A stretch of DNA of 64,000 bases from Trichococcus ilyis (lineage in GTDB: Bacteria; Bacillota; Bacilli; Lactobacillales; Aerococcaceae). Within the stretch, counting starts at the first letter, position 1; each line of letters begins with the position of its first letter. Below, one piece after another: positions 34,312-43,837 of this stretch. The stretch covers positions 62,001-126,000 of the forward strand of contig NZ_FNYT01000002.1 in the NCBI RefSeq assembly GCF_900109135.1, in the 5' to 3' direction. The notes under the pieces were generated by a model. That model had not been told where the DNA came from, searched no databases, and worked only from the letters and a program-made list of their open reading frames with translations. A program made the position numbers and the translations under genes.

Positions 34312-34537
34312 GTGTGTTTTGTCCCTTTCTTCTCTTCGCAATGTTTTCGTATTGCAATTTATACTCTTCGTGGCCTTTTATTTGATAAATACCGATTTAT
34401 CCAGGTCCCGATCGGAGTTCTTTCAACAGAGACAATCCTATCACGAATCAAATCCAGAAAGTTAAAAACCCTCTGTTTGTTATTCCATCTTAACGCCACT
34501 GTCGCAAAAAACTGTTTATCTTACAAACATAAGTCAA

Positions 34538-34557
34538 ATATTACGCTGTCGTAATAT
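34538..34557. promoter_or_regulatory. Perfect 20-bp palindrome, candidate operator
   Basis: ATATTACG-CTGT-CGTAATAT, 227 bases upstream of the LysM hydrolase gene. A TTGACT follows on the minus strand. No T-tract, so a protein-binding site is more likely than a terminator. The rest of 34312-34757 shows only a short hairpin GATAAAT/ATTTATC at 34384-34401. Confidence 0.5.
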
Positions 34558-34757
34558 AGAAAATCAACTTGTAACAATTGACGGATCAGACGCTATTTTT
34601 CACAAACTTTGTTTCAAATCCGCCCGAAAACGTTGATTTATATACTGTTCAAATTGTAACAATAGTTTCAACGAGTGTAATTTCCCAAGCGGACGGGCGG
34701 TATCTTTCCAAGAATAGCTAAAAATCATTACAAAACATTTGCTTGATGTAAACAAAA

Positions 34758-34791
34758 TTAAAAAAACCTTACCGAGTTCATCGGTAAGGTT
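34758..34791 (-). terminator. Terminator of tRNA-Gly
   Basis: AACCTTACCGA/TCGGTAAGGTT stem followed by TTTTTTT on the minus strand, 21 bases past the tRNA end. Confidence 0.85.
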
Positions 34792-34812
34792 AAGATTCAT
34801 TGAATAGTAGGA

Positions 34813-34883
34813 AGCGGGCGACGGGAATCGAACCCGCGACATGACCTTGGGAAGGTCGCATTTTACCACTAAACTACGCCCGC
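34813..34883 (-). tRNA. tRNA-Gly (anticodon CCC)
   Basis: A 71-nt cloverleaf with acceptor stem GCGGGCG/CGCCCGC, D-arm TAGTTTAGTGGTAAAA, anticodon loop TTCCCAA on a GACC-type stem giving anticodon CCC, and T-arm CGGGTTCGATTCCCG. The discriminator base is T. The 3' CCA is not encoded (TTCC follows). It reads GGG codons. Monocistronic, with its own promoter and terminator. Confidence 0.95.
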
Positions 34884-34915
34884 ATGCTGGTCTTCTCGAC
34901 CGGACTGCATGTTCT

Positions 34916-34944
34916 ATTCTACTCCTAAATTGTGCCTACGACAA
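34916..34944 (-). promoter_or_regulatory. Promoter of tRNA-Gly
   Basis: TTGTCG (34939-34944), 17-base spacer, TAGAAT (34916-34921), 33 bases before the tRNA. Confidence 0.7.
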
Positions 34945-34977
34945 TAGCCAATCAGAAAAAATGTACAAATTTATTAG

Positions 34978-35009
34978 AAAAACTCCCTCAGCGGTCAGCA
35001 CTGAGGGAG
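34978..35009 (-). terminator. Terminator of the cop operon
   Basis: CTCCCTCAG/CTGAGGGAG stem followed by TTTTT on the minus strand. Confidence 0.85.
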
Positions 35010-35026
35010 CCATACATTATCTTTAC

Positions 35027-35239
35027 TCATTTGCTGCCGGTTACTTTGAATTTCGTGTCGGCCAAGGCTTCATTAAAGGTCGCTTCTGCGATGTCCTGGT
35101 TCATTTTGACTGTCGCTTTCTTTCCTTCCAGATCGACAATCACCTCTTCCACACCTGCGATTGCAGAAAATTTCTCCTGCACGGTCGCAACGCAACCATT
35201 GCATTTCATTCCATCAATCATCAATTCTTTTTCCATCAT
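35027..35239 (-). CDS. copZ: Copper chaperone CopZ
   Basis: A 70-residue single HMA domain with the metal motif GMKCNGC (about 10-16) and the family end FKVTGSK. It delivers Cu(I) to the CopA ATPase and to the CopY repressor. Two adjacent ATG codons are possible starts. Third gene of copY-copA-copZ, 28 bases after copA. Confidence 0.92.
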   Translation of the reverse strand: MMEKELMIDGMKCNGCVATVQEKFSAIAGVEEVIVDLEGKKATVKMNQDIAEATFNEALADTKFKVTGSK

Positions 35240-35267
35240 CGTTTCCTCTTTTCCCTATAATATTCCC

Positions 35268-37733
35268 TTACCGCTTCGATGCGGAAGGTTTGAACCCTTT
35301 CAGGCGCAACGCATTCAATACAACCGATACCGAGCTGAAACTCATCGCTGCTCCGGCGATCATCGGATTCAGCAAAGGACCGCCGAAGACATGCAGGATT
35401 CCCATCGCAACCGGAATGCCCAGAACATTATAAGCGAATGCCCAGAACAGATTTTCCTTGATGTTCTTGATGGTTGCTTTACTGAGTTCCACGGCGGTGG
35501 CAACCGCCATCAGATCGCTCTTCATCAGCACGACATCCGCCGATTCGATGGCGACGTCAGTCCCGGATCCGATGGCGATGCCGATGTCGGCTTGAGCCAA
35601 TGCCGGTGCGTCATTGACGCCGTCTCCGACCATGGCGACTTTGCGGCCGTCCTTTTGCAGCTTCTTGACTTCTTCCGCTTTGTCTTCCGGTAGCACCTCA
35701 CTCAGGACGCGGTCGATGCCCACCTGATTAGCGATGGCTTGCGCCGTCCGTTTATTGTCGCCGGTGATCATCGCGATTTCGATGCCCATGTCATGGAGTT
35801 TCTTGATTGCGGCGGCGCTGCTTGCCTTCACCGTGTCTGCAACGGCAATGATGCCCACCAGCTTTTCATCCATCGCGATATACATCGGTGTTTTGCCCTG
35901 TTCAGCCAACGCATGGGAGGTTGCGGCAAAGGAATCGAGGCCGATCGCATGATTCAGCATCAGCTTTTCATTTCCCAACAGCAGCTCTTTCCCATCGATT
36001 GTGACCGCAATTCCGAACCCCGGCAATGCCCTGAAGGCAGACGGTTTCACTAAAGCCAGCTTTTTCTCCTCGGCGTCGCGAACGATGGCCTCTCCCAGTG
36101 GATGCTCCGACCCTTTTTCGGCTGATGCAGCCAACAGCAGCAGCTCCTCCTGATCGAACCCTTCGCTGACCAGAATATCCGTCACTTTCGGTTTGCCTTC
36201 TGTGATCGTTCCCGTCTTATCGAAAACAATCGTCTGAATTTTATGCGTAACTTCCAGAGCCGTACCGCTTTTGATCAAAACACCGTTCTCGGCACCCTTG
36301 CCGGTACCCACCATGATGGCAGTCGGTGTCGCCAGGCCCAAAGCACACGGACAGGCGATGACCAAAACCGAAATCGTGATCGTCAGCGCGAAAATCCAGG
36401 ATTCCTGTCCCAGGAAATACCAGGCAAGCCCCGCTAAGATAGCGAGCACGATGACGATCGGGACAAAGTAGCCCGATATCGTATCCGCAAGCTTGGCGAT
36501 GGGCGCTTTTGAACCTTGGGCATCTTCGACCAACTTGATGATTTGCGCCAACGCAGTGTCCTTGCCGACTTTTTCGGCCCGGTACTGAATGGTTCCGTTT
36601 TTGTTGATGCTGCCGCCGATGATGGCATCGCCTGTTTTTTTCTCTACCGGGATGCTTTCCCCTGTCAGCATTGACTCATCCACGGAAGTTAAGCCTTCCG
36701 TCACGTTCCCGTCGACGGGCATTTTTTCTCCTGGCCGGACGACTAGGATATCCCCAACCATGACGGATTCCAACTTGATCTCCTCCTCATTGCCGTCGCG
36801 GATGACCCGGGCAGTCTTAGGAGCCAAGCCCATCAGTTTTTTGATGGCTTCCGATGTCTTGCCTTTGGAAACGGCCTCGAAGTATTTTCCGAGCGTGATC
36901 AGCGTCAAAATGACAGCCGCTGACTCGTAATAAAGGTTCATGACCAGCTCATTGTTCCCTCCGATTGCCGCAACGGTGCCATATAGGCTGTACAGAAAAG
37001 CCGCACTAGTCCCCAAAGCCACCAACGAGTCCATATTCGGGTGTCCTTTGAACAAGGACTTGAAACCGACTGTAAAAAATTTCGTCCCCAGCACCATGAC
37101 CGGAATCGTCAGCAGAAGTTGCGTGAGCGCGAACATGACCGGATGCATATCCGGGTGGAGGCTGATCGGCAGCGGCAAGCCCAACATGTGGCCCATCGCA
37201 AGGTACAGAAGCGGAACCGTGAATACAGCCGAGAGCCAAAAACGACGCCACATATTTTTGATGTGCTGTTCCTTCTTCTCCTGGTTTCGGTCGCTTTCTT
37301 CAACCGTTGCGTGCTCTTCGATCGCCTTGTAGCCCGCTTCGGACACTACTTTTTCAATTTCCCCAGCATGCAGCACGGTCGGATCGTAGGAAACGACCAT
37401 TTTTTCGGTGGCCAGATTCACGGAGGCACCCGACACGCCGGCAACGGCTCTGGTCACTTTCTCCACGGTTTGGGAGCACGAGGCGCAGCTCATGCCTTCG
37501 ATGAGAAAAGTTTTTTCTTTCTGATTCGCCGCCAAAACATAGCCGGCTGCATCGACCGCATCCTTCAGTGCTTCTTCGGAAAAGGTGCCTTCTTCGACGG
37601 CGACTGTCAATTTCTCGGTCGCCAAGTTGACGGTGGCTTCCTCAACGCCCGCTACTTTGGCGGCAGCCTTCTCCACAGCTTGGGAGCAGGAGGCACAGCT
37701 CATTCCTTCTATATCGTATGTCTTATTTTTCAT
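35268..37733 (-). CDS. copA: Copper-exporting P-type ATPase CopA
   Basis: A P1B-1 ATPase of 821 residues. Two N-terminal HMA domains each carry GMSCASC (Cys13/16 and Cys83/86). Eight membrane segments are expected. The transmembrane CPC is in [12 protein letters not shown] (about 461), the phosphorylation motif DKTGT at about 504, SEHPLGEA (ATP-binding HP) and [10 protein letters not shown] near 705. It exports Cu(I). The ATG at 37733 follows GGAGG by nine bases; a longer in-frame ATG would contain the RBS. It overlaps copY by 11 bases. Confidence 0.94.
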   Translation of the reverse strand: MKNKTYDIEGMSCASCSQAVEKAAAKVAGVEEATVNLATEKLTVAVEEGTFSEEALKDAVDAAGYVLAANQKEKTFLIEGMSCASCSQTVEKVTRAVAGVSGASVNLATEKMVVSYDPTVLHAGEIEKVVSEAGYKAIEEHATVEESDRNQEKKEQHIKNMWRRFWLSAVFTVPLLYLAMGHMLGLPLPISLHPDMHPVMFALTQLLLTIPVMVLGTKFFTVGFKSLFKGHPNMDSLVALGTSAAFLYSLYGTVAAIGGNNELVMNLYYESAAVILTLITLGKYFEAVSKGKTSEAIKKLMGLAPKTARVIRDGNEEEIKLESVMVGDILVVRPGEKMPVDGNVTEGLTSVDESMLTGESIPVEKKTGDAIIGGSINKNGTIQYRAEKVGKDTALAQIIKLVEDAQGSKAPIAKLADTISGYFVPIVIVLAILAGLAWYFLGQESWIFALTITISVLVIACPCALGLATPTAIMVGTGKGAENGVLIKSGTALEVTHKIQTIVFDKTGTITEGKPKVTDILVSEGFDQEELLLLAASAEKGSEHPLGEAIVRDAEEKKLALVKPSAFRALPGFGIAVTIDGKELLLGNEKLMLNHAIGLDSFAATSHALAEQGKTPMYIAMDEKLVGIIAVADTVKASSAAAIKKLHDMGIEIAMITGDNKRTAQAIANQVGIDRVLSEVLPEDKAEEVKKLQKDGRKVAMVGDGVNDAPALAQADIGIAIGSGTDVAIESADVVLMKSDLMAVATAVELSKATIKNIKENLFWAFAYNVLGIPVAMGILHVFGGPLLNPMIAGAAMSFSSVSVVLNALRLKGFKPSASKR

Positions 37734-38199
37734 CTGGTGATTCCTCCTCATGTATGCAACCAGTCTGTTTGCAGTTACATTGACCTGGCGTGCACATGCA
37801 CTTCACTTCGGCGACTGCCGTCATTTTTTTCTGGGCAATCACCTTTTCCAAAAGCGCAACATCGGCATGGCTCAGTGTCGCCCTTTCGATCAGCTCCGCT
37901 ATCGTGCGGCCGACTTTTTTCGTGCAGACATGCGCCAAAAGGTCTTCGGTAGCGCCGCCGACGCTCTCCTGTTCGGATACGGTCGCGCTGTATATGAATT
38001 TGTTGCCGATCGGTTCCGTTGCCAACATGCCCTTATCCACAAGTCTGCCGATGAGCGTTTTGACGGTGGCTTGCTTCCAATCCATCTTTTCCTGAAGTAC
38101 AGCAACGATCTCTCTGCTCGTCGCTTTTCCGTTGGTCCAGACGACGCGCATCACTTCCCACTCGGCATCGGTGATTTTCTTTTGGGCTTGTTCCGCCAT
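37723..38199 (-). CDS. copY: Copper-responsive repressor CopY
   Basis: A 158-residue BlaI/CopY-family winged-helix repressor. [23 protein letters not shown] forms the DNA-binding part. The C-terminal metal site [10 protein letters not shown] (CxCx4CxC) exchanges Zn for Cu(I) to release DNA. An extra Cys pair follows (KQTGC). The ATG at 38199 is used; a GTG three codons earlier would overlap the RBS GGAAGG. A TACANNTGTA operator lies in its promoter, giving autoregulation. Confidence 0.94.
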   Translation of the reverse strand: MAEQAQKKITDAEWEVMRVVWTNGKATSREIVAVLQEKMDWKQATVKTLIGRLVDKGMLATEPIGNKFIYSATVSEQESVGGATEDLLAHVCTKKVGRTIAELIERATLSHADVALLEKVIAQKKMTAVAEVKCMCTPGQCNCKQTGCIHEEESPDEK

Positions 38200-38231
38200 T
38201 TTTTTCACCCTTCCGTTTGTTTTCTGACCTA

Positions 38232-38260
38232 AGTTTACATTTGTAATCGTTTCGTGTCAA
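38232..38260 (-). promoter_or_regulatory. cop operon promoter with CopY box
   Basis: TTGACA (38255-38260), 17-base spacer, TAAACT (38232-38237). The cop box TACATTTGTA (38236-38245) matches TACANNTGTA and overlaps the -10. Confidence 0.85.
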
Positions 38261-38304
38261 CTCTTATTGTCCGAAAAAAAATACCTTTGCAGGTGTCGGG
38301 TTGT

Positions 38305-38940
38305 CTATTCGGATTCAGGTTCAGACTGTTGGTTCGGCTGTGCACGGGTCGGGCCGGAAATACGCCTGGAAGCACGCAATTGCCCCCTGTACCGGACGGG
38401 ATCCACCCCTTCTTTATCTTTGAAGAAACGGGAAAATGCGATCGGATCGGCAAAACCGATCCGGTCAGCCACTTCCTTCAGCAGCAAGCGCGTGTGCCCC
38501 AGCAGATAGCGGGCCCGGTCCATCCGTACCCTATCCACGTAATCCATCAATGAAACGCCGTAGATGCGGATGAAGACCTGCTGCAGTTCCGATGACGGTC
38601 CATGGCAAGCTTCCGCAATCCGGTTGACGTCCAAGGTTTCCGGATAGTGGGTGCGGATGAAACGTTCCGTCTGCCCGGCCCACTCCAGATCGGATACTTC
38701 CTTACCGTTGGGACGGCATCTGCGGCAAGGACCGTATCCGAGCATTTCCGCCTCTTCGGAGGAGAAAAAAACCGTGACGTGATTGAATTTCGGAACAAGT
38801 GAAGGACACGATGGCCTGCAATAGACATGGGCATGGCGATCCCCATAAAAAAACAGCCCGTCAAAGGACTGATCCCGTTCGTTGATCGCCCGCCATTGCT
38901 CCACCGTCACCAAATGCCCCTTTGCATCACTTGCCATCAT
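38305..38940 (-). CDS. Ada-type metal-binding domain / AraC regulator
   Basis: A 211-residue protein. The N-terminal Ada zinc domain has Cys in VYCRPSC and PCRRCR (four ligands), as in proteins that repair methylphosphotriesters and become activators. An AraC-type HTH domain follows from about 85 (LDVNRIAEACHGPSSELQQVFIRIYGVSLMDYVDRVRM and FADPIAFSRFFKDKEGVDPVRYR). The methyltransferase domain of full Ada is absent, as in B. subtilis AdaA. The start follows GGAGG by ten bases. The AlkA/AdaB partner is not in the window. Confidence 0.87.
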   Translation of the reverse strand: MMASDAKGHLVTVEQWRAINERDQSFDGLFFYGDRHAHVYCRPSCPSLVPKFNHVTVFFSSEEAEMLGYGPCRRCRPNGKEVSDLEWAGQTERFIRTHYPETLDVNRIAEACHGPSSELQQVFIRIYGVSLMDYVDRVRMDRARYLLGHTRLLLKEVADRIGFADPIAFSRFFKDKEGVDPVRYRGQLRASRRISGPTRAQPNQQSEPESE

Positions 38941-39021
38941 CCGCTTCTTTCCTCCACATCCGTTCGTTCCTGCATCTATCCTATTATAGTACAGAAGCGG
39001 ACGCTGCGGGAAGGTGTGCGG

Positions 39022-39061
39022 AAAAAAAAGAACGCAGCTCCGGCGAAGCTGCGTTCTTTTT
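39022..39061 (-). terminator. Terminator of the epimerase gene
   Basis: AAAGAACGCAGCT/AGCTGCGTTCTTT stem with the loop CCGGCGA and T-rich ends on both strands. Confidence 0.85.
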
Positions 39062-39062
39062 A

Positions 39063-40088
39063 TTAACGGATATCCTTTTGGAAGCTGGCTTTCAGCGACT
39101 CGTACAGCGCGATCGTATCGTCGCACCACTGGTCGAATGCGGGTTCTTCGACTTTCAGTTCCGGGTGCGCGTCCATGTATTCCAAAAAGAGCTGCAGCCC
39201 TTTCCGCAGCGGAATTTTGCATGCGAAGTCCGGATTGACCTGCTTCAATTTCGAGATGTCGAAGATGTTGGACCAGCGTTTGTCGCCCTGGATGGACTGC
39301 ATCAGGTCATATTGCTTGGAGGCACTCAGCAGCTCCGTCGAAATGTAGACCGGCTTATATGCGACCCCCAACAACGACGCCAACTCCTGATAGACCATGT
39401 CCCACGTATGCGGCTCGGGATTCACGATGTGATAGGTCTCGCCGACCGTTTCCGGATTGGCCACAATCGGCTGGATGCCTTCCGCAAAGTCCTCCGAATG
39501 CGTACTGGCCCACACCGATTGGCCATCGCCATGGATGATGACCGGCTTGCCCTGCAGCATCCTGGCGATCACGCTCCAGCAGCCTGAACCCTTCACGCTC
39601 AAGGGGATCCGGTCTTTTGAGTAGGTCTGGGTCGGCCGGACGATCGTGATCGGGAAGCCTGAAGCTGCCTTCGCTGCGAGGAAGGCTTTTTCCGCTGCAG
39701 CTTTGTTTTTGCCGTAATCTGAATATTTATTTCCCATCTGCGATGTTTCTTTGACGTTGCAGGTCGCTTCGTGATCCAGTACGACCACCGTGCTCACATA
39801 GATGAATTGCTTTGTGTGGCCGGCAAATATTTCAATGTTGTCCTGGGCATTTTGCTCGTCCCACACGATGAAGTTCAGCACGGAATCGAACGCTTTGTCC
39901 GCGATCCAGGCTTTCATGAAGGCCGTATCCGTGATGTTTCCGACCACCGTCTGCACATTGATCGGGAGATCCGCGTTCCGGTTCCCTCTGTTCAGTACGT
40001 AAACCTCATTGTGGGGATCGGCCGCCAATTTTTTTGTCGCCGGCAAGGATATGTTGCCGGTCCCACCGATAATCAGTATTTTTCCCAT
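39063..40088 (-). CDS. NAD-dependent epimerase/dehydratase (atypical SDR)
   Basis: A 341-residue extended/atypical SDR. The NAD loop is IGGTGNISLPAT (7-18), the catalytic strand IYVSTVVVL, and KNKAAAEKAFLAAK occupies the place of the YxxxK helix (the Tyr is in KYSDYGKNK). Then come ITIVRPTQTY and DGQSVWASTHSEDFAEGI. It resembles the CSP41/YfcH-like group that acts on nucleotide sugars. The substrate is unknown. Single gene; TTTGGA-16-TATAAT promoter at 40182-40209. Confidence 0.82.
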   Translation of the reverse strand: MGKILIIGGTGNISLPATKKLAADPHNEVYVLNRGNRNADLPINVQTVVGNITDTAFMKAWIADKAFDSVLNFIVWDEQNAQDNIEIFAGHTKQFIYVSTVVVLDHEATCNVKETSQMGNKYSDYGKNKAAAEKAFLAAKAASGFPITIVRPTQTYSKDRIPLSVKGSGCWSVIARMLQGKPVIIHGDGQSVWASTHSEDFAEGIQPIVANPETVGETYHIVNPEPHTWDMVYQELASLLGVAYKPVYISTELLSASKQYDLMQSIQGDKRWSNIFDISKLKQVNPDFACKIPLRKGLQLFLEYMDAHPELKVEEPAFDQWCDDTIALYESLKASFQKDIR

Positions 40089-40181
40089 TCCATCAAACCT
40101 CCGCTCGTTGATAAGAAGCATCCTTCAGTCCCGGCATGTCAGGCCCTCCTTGCCGTTGTCGGACTCTTTTTGCATGTCCTC

Positions 40182-40209
40182 ATTATACCGGACCCGCCTG
40201 TTATCCAAA
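40182..40209 (-). promoter_or_regulatory. Promoter of the epimerase gene
   Basis: TTTGGA (40204-40209), 16-base spacer, TATAAT (40182-40187). Confidence 0.55.
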
Positions 40210-40298
40210 ACGATTTGCCCTCAAATGGGACCCCTTTTTCAGCACTTGTCCTGATTGCAGGCGAAAAACTGATTATTAGGTTCAAGATTCATTTCTTC

Positions 40299-40332
40299 GA
40301 AAAAAAGCACTCTCCTGAACCGGAAAGTGCTC
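40299..40332 (-). terminator. Terminator of the deoxynucleoside kinase gene
   Basis: GAGCACTTTCC/GGAGAGTGCT imperfect stem followed by TTTTTTT on the minus strand. Confidence 0.8.
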
Positions 40333-40342
40333 AAAACGGTCT

Positions 40343-41029
40343 TTAGTTGCCCATAAATTCTTCAACGGATCCGGCATGAACGAAGCCTTCCCCGCGCGCT
40401 TCCAGCAACGCTTCTTCGATGATGGCCATGACCTTCTCTTCGTCCCCGAGATTATTGACGATGTCGAACGCATCGATGTCGATCTTTATTTTGGCGCTCT
40501 GGTCGTACTCCTGGTACCACTGCTCGTAATTGTCGTACAGCAATTCGTAGTAGGCCAAGAGTTCCGGATCGTCCTCGATCTGTTCGAATTCGCGGCCGCG
40601 TTTCTTGATGTGCTCCAGGATTTTCTCGAAGGATCCGTCCAGATAGATCAGCAGATCCGGCGCTTTTCTGGGCATCCCGGCCAATTCTTCCATCATGTTG
40701 GCCAACAGATCGTTGTAGATGTCCATCTCTTCTTTGGAGATGTTGCCTTGCAGGTGGTTGACCCTTGTGAACAGCGCGTCCTCATAAATCGAACGGTCCA
40801 AGACATTGTTGTCGTCCGTCAACGCTGCCTTAATGCTGCGGAAACGCGTATTCAAAAAGTAGATCTGAAGGCTGAAAGCCCATTTTTGCGGATTGTCGTA
40901 AAACTTATCCAGAATCGGATTGTAATCGACACTTTCGAAAAAGGCCTCCGTCCCCAACCTTCTTGAAATCATTTCCGTGTACGTCGACTTGCCTGCGCCT
41001 ATCATTCCTGCCATTACCAGCACGCTCAA
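40343..41029 (-). CDS. Deoxynucleoside kinase
   Basis: A 228-residue kinase of the dCK/dGK family. The P-loop is GMIGAGKST (8-16). Then come ESVDYNPILDKFYDNPQKWAFSLQIYFL (substrate pocket), the DRSIYEDALF (about 79-88) catalytic DRS motif and the lid HIKKRGREFE. It phosphorylates deoxynucleosides for salvage. Lactobacillales often carry a pair of such genes, but only one is seen here. The start is TTG behind GGAAGGG. An alternative later ATG would remove the first strand. Confidence 0.9.
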   Translation of the reverse strand: MSVLVMAGMIGAGKSTYTEMISRRLGTEAFFESVDYNPILDKFYDNPQKWAFSLQIYFLNTRFRSIKAALTDDNNVLDRSIYEDALFTRVNHLQGNISKEEMDIYNDLLANMMEELAGMPRKAPDLLIYLDGSFEKILEHIKKRGREFEQIEDDPELLAYYELLYDNYEQWYQEYDQSAKIKIDIDAFDIVNNLGDEEKVMAIIEEALLEARGEGFVHAGSVEEFMGN

Positions 41030-41260
41030 TCATATCCCTTCCTTTGGTCTTATCTGATTATTTCCGTATTTTATGCAATTTCCGATCCGCTAGTCCGCGG
41101 AACAACATCCAGTATCATACCATGGCAGCGGAACGAGATATAGTGTTTTTTCATTAGAAATCAGCGCTGCGGGACCCCCTTTGGAGTCCCTGTGCTTCTT
41201 CCGAAAACACTGGTCAAACGGACGGAAATGCACTATGCTAGAAAAAAAGGAGTGATGCCC

Positions 41261-42229
41261 ATGAGCTTGAGCCACCGCACCATCAAAATCGCTTTTGCAA
41301 CCGTCATTGCGATTCTGATTGCGCAATTTTTCGGCTTGAATTATTCCGTTTCGGCCGGGATCATCGCGATCCTCAGCGTGCTGGACACAAAAAAATCTTC
41401 CGTATTGACGGCGTTGCAGCGGGTAGCTTCCACCGTGCTGGCATTGACGATTGCAACAATCCTTTTCCGTTTGTTCGGATTCCATATCGTCGTATTCGGT
41501 GTCTACTTGCTTTTCTACGTTCCGTTGGCCTATCGTTTCAACCTTCAATCGGGCATCGCGCCTTGTTCGGTGCTTGTGACGCATCTGTTGTTGGAAAAGA
41601 CGACCAGCTTTCCCTGGCTCCTGAATGAACTCGCCTTGATGATGATCGGCGCGGGAGTGGCCATCTTTTTCAACCTGTACATGCCTTCGAAAGCGAGCCA
41701 GATCATTGCGCTGCGTGAACAGGCGGAGGCAAAGATGAAAGAAGTGCTGCAGAGTTTCAGCATCGCGCTCCGGGAAGGACAGGATCAGAATCAAGTCCGC
41801 CTTTTGGCTGAACTCGATGACTTGTTGGAAAAATACAGGAAAGTTGTCTACGCGGAGTTCGACAATCAGCTGCTGGACCAATCGACCTACAATATCCGCT
41901 ACTTCGACATGCGCAGCGAACAGGTCACGATCCTGAAGTACATGGCCACAAACCTCGGGCTGTGCGCGTTGCCGACCAGGGAGAACAAAATATTGGCCGG
42001 GCTTTTCTTCCTGACCGCTGCCCAGCTGCACGAACAGAACACCGGCATTTATCTGCTGGAGGACATCGACTCCTTGCAGCAGTCCTTTCGCGAAAGCGAG
42101 CTTCCCGTTACCCGCGCAGAATTCGAAAACCGCGCCATCCTGTTCCAGTTGCTGAATGATTTCAGGCGCTTCATCCAGACAAAAAAAGACTTCTATGAAG
42201 CCTATGCCGCTGAAATCCGCACAAAATGA
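41261..42229 (+). CDS. Aromatic acid exporter family (ArAE/FUSC-like) protein
   Basis: A 322-residue protein with about six membrane segments in the first 150 residues (IKIAFATVIAILIAQFFGL, SVSAGIIAILSVLDTKKSS, VLALTIATILFRLFGFHIVVFGVYLLFY). A long helical cytoplasmic C-terminal domain follows. SAGIIAILSVLDTKKSS is the family signature. The export substrate is unknown. The ATG at 41261 follows GGAG by eight bases. Length is about normal for the Gram-positive ArAE_1 type. Confidence 0.78.
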   Translation: MSLSHRTIKIAFATVIAILIAQFFGLNYSVSAGIIAILSVLDTKKSSVLTALQRVASTVLALTIATILFRLFGFHIVVFGVYLLFYVPLAYRFNLQSGIAPCSVLVTHLLLEKTTSFPWLLNELALMMIGAGVAIFFNLYMPSKASQIIALREQAEAKMKEVLQSFSIALREGQDQNQVRLLAELDDLLEKYRKVVYAEFDNQLLDQSTYNIRYFDMRSEQVTILKYMATNLGLCALPTRENKILAGLFFLTAAQLHEQNTGIYLLEDIDSLQQSFRESELPVTRAEFENRAILFQLLNDFRRFIQTKKDFYEAYAAEIRTK

Positions 42230-42251
42230 TTAATTTATCATGAGGAATCGT

Positions 42252-42280
42252 TTGACACTTACTAATCGTACTGTTATTAT
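42252..42280 (+). promoter_or_regulatory. Promoter of the T-box-controlled methionine gene
   Basis: TTGACA (42252-42257), 17-base spacer, TATTAT (42275-42280). Confidence 0.8.
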
Positions 42281-42299
42281 ATACATAATTTCAAACGAC

Positions 42300-42587
42300 A
42301 TCACAGTGAAAAGAAGAGTACGGATAGCGGAAATGCACAGAGAACCTCGGCAGCTGAGAAGAGGACAGGAAAGTCATCCAGAAAATGGTCTTAGAGTGAT
42401 TAGTTTGCGAACGCCTTCTGGCCTCAGCAAGCTACGTGCGCATACGTTACAATGCCGCAGTATAACAAGACCAATCGTCTCGCGTACTGACTGAGGGAGC
42501 CGGGCGCAAGCAGACTCCGAACCAAGGTGGTATCACGATGAGCAATCATACGTCCTTGCACAGCAATGTGCAGGGGCGTATTTTTTT
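42300..42587 (+). promoter_or_regulatory. T-box riboswitch, probably Met-specific
   Basis: Stem I elements AAGAAGAGTA and a CCTC/GAGG apical hairpin with loop GGCAGCTGAGAA are present. The T-box core AAGGTGGTATCACG lies at 42524-42537. The terminator ATACGTCCTTGCAC/GTGCAGGGGCGTAT (42548-42581) with seven T ends the element. ATG in GAAAATGGTC (42386-42388) is the likely specifier, which fits the downstream methionine synthase homologue. Confidence 0.88.
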
Positions 42588-42639
42588 ACTGTGCAATCAA
42601 TGGTTTGACAAAAATAATAAACGGAAGAAGGAACACAAC

Positions 42640-43740
42640 ATGACAACAGCACAAAAAACGACAACCTTACCATTCAGAGCCGACCACGTAGGAAGCTTTT
42701 TGCGCACCGAACCGTTGAAGGACGCCCGCCTGAAATTTGCGGCCGGAGAAATCGACGCGGCTGTCTTGGACAAAGTGGAAACGGAAGAAATCACGAAACT
42801 GGTCCAGGACCAAAAGGATAACGGCTTGCAAGGCTTCACGGATGGCGAATTCCGCCGCTCTTGGTGGCATATCGATTTCATCGAAAACCTGAACGGCTTC
42901 GAGGGTTATGTGCCGGAACACGGCTATGATTTTGGCGATGTGGAAGTCCGCAAGTACGCTTTCCGCAACGTCGGCAAAATCTCCTTCAATCCGGAGCACC
43001 CTTTCCTGGCCGCTTTCGAATCATTGAACGAAATCGTTGGTGACCAAGGCGTGGTCAAGTTCACGATTCCGAGCCCGAACGAGGTCTTTTATCCGGGCTA
43101 CCGCAACGAGGAAATTTATCCTTCCGTCGAAGCGTACCAAGCGGATGTGCAGCAAGCCTACATCGACACGGTCCAAGCTTTCTACGATCTCGGTTGCCGC
43201 TATCTGCAATTGGATGATGTGCACTGGGGCTTTCTCTGCAACTTCGCGAGCGATACGGAGGCATACCGAGCGGATAAGCGCATCGCTGCCGAAAATGTGC
43301 AAGCCATTATCGATGCCAAACCGGCCGACCTTGTCCTGACGACGCATGTCTGCCGCGGCAACTACAAATCCCACCACTCCTTGGAAGGCCCTTATGATCC
43401 GATTGCGGAGGAATTGTTCGGGCAAACCCATTTCGACGGCTACTTTCTGGAATACGATACCGATCGTTCCGGCGGTTTCGAACCGCTTGCCTACTTTAAA
43501 GGTCACGGCCGCATCGTACTGGGCCTAGTCACTTCGAAGACTGCGGAACTGGAAGACAAAGAAGAAATCAAAGCACGCATCAAAGAAGCCAGCAAATATG
43601 TTCCTTTGGATCAATTGGCGCTGAGCACGCAATGCGGCTTTGCCTCGACCGAAGAAGGCAACCTGCTGACGGAAGCAGAACAGTGGGCGAAAGTCCGCCA
43701 CGTAGTGGAGATCGCCAAAGAAGTTTGGCCGGAAGACTAA
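42640..43740 (+). CDS. Cobalamin-independent methionine synthase family protein (MetE C-domain type)
   Basis: A 366-residue protein homologous to the C-terminal catalytic half of MetE (YxjG/YxjH type). RADHVGSFLRTEP is the family start. The zinc ligands are expected in THVCRGNYKSHHS (His/Cys, about 227-239) and LSTQCGFAS (Cys about 335). It transfers a methyl group to homocysteine or a related thiol, probably with an unlinked methyl-donor partner. The Met-type T-box upstream supports a methionine role. The ATG at 42640 is behind GAAGGA; frames starting earlier would run through the T-box terminator. Confidence 0.87.
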   Translation: MTTAQKTTTLPFRADHVGSFLRTEPLKDARLKFAAGEIDAAVLDKVETEEITKLVQDQKDNGLQGFTDGEFRRSWWHIDFIENLNGFEGYVPEHGYDFGDVEVRKYAFRNVGKISFNPEHPFLAAFESLNEIVGDQGVVKFTIPSPNEVFYPGYRNEEIYPSVEAYQADVQQAYIDTVQAFYDLGCRYLQLDDVHWGFLCNFASDTEAYRADKRIAAENVQAIIDAKPADLVLTTHVCRGNYKSHHSLEGPYDPIAEELFGQTHFDGYFLEYDTDRSGGFEPLAYFKGHGRIVLGLVTSKTAELEDKEEIKARIKEASKYVPLDQLALSTQCGFASTEEGNLLTEAEQWAKVRHVVEIAKEVWPED

Positions 43741-43752
43741 TCTGATGATGAG

Positions 43753-43787
43753 AAAACGCCCCATCGGCAGCCGATGGGGCGTTTTTT
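43753..43787 (+). terminator. Terminator of the MetE-like gene
   Basis: AACGCCCCATCGG/CCGATGGGGCGTT stem with TTTTTT. Confidence 0.9.
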
Positions 43788-43837
43788 GTTGACTTGTCTT
43801 AGCGGTCGGCGTTCAAAGCTGCCGGGAAATGCAGAAG

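Noticed and set aside
34312-34600. c-di-AMP (ydaO-type) riboswitch before the LysM hydrolase
   Set aside because: Such genes often have one, but the conserved GGGG/ACCC core and pseudo-symmetric junctions are not present. Only a palindrome and one short hairpin are seen.
38941-39222. N-terminal extension of the Ada-AraC protein
   Set aside because: The open frame runs through the terminator of the epimerase gene and has no RBS; the family start is at 38940.
42538-42639. Start of the MetE-like gene inside the T-box
   Set aside because: It would be translated through the T-box terminator hairpin; the ATG at 42640 has a proper RBS.
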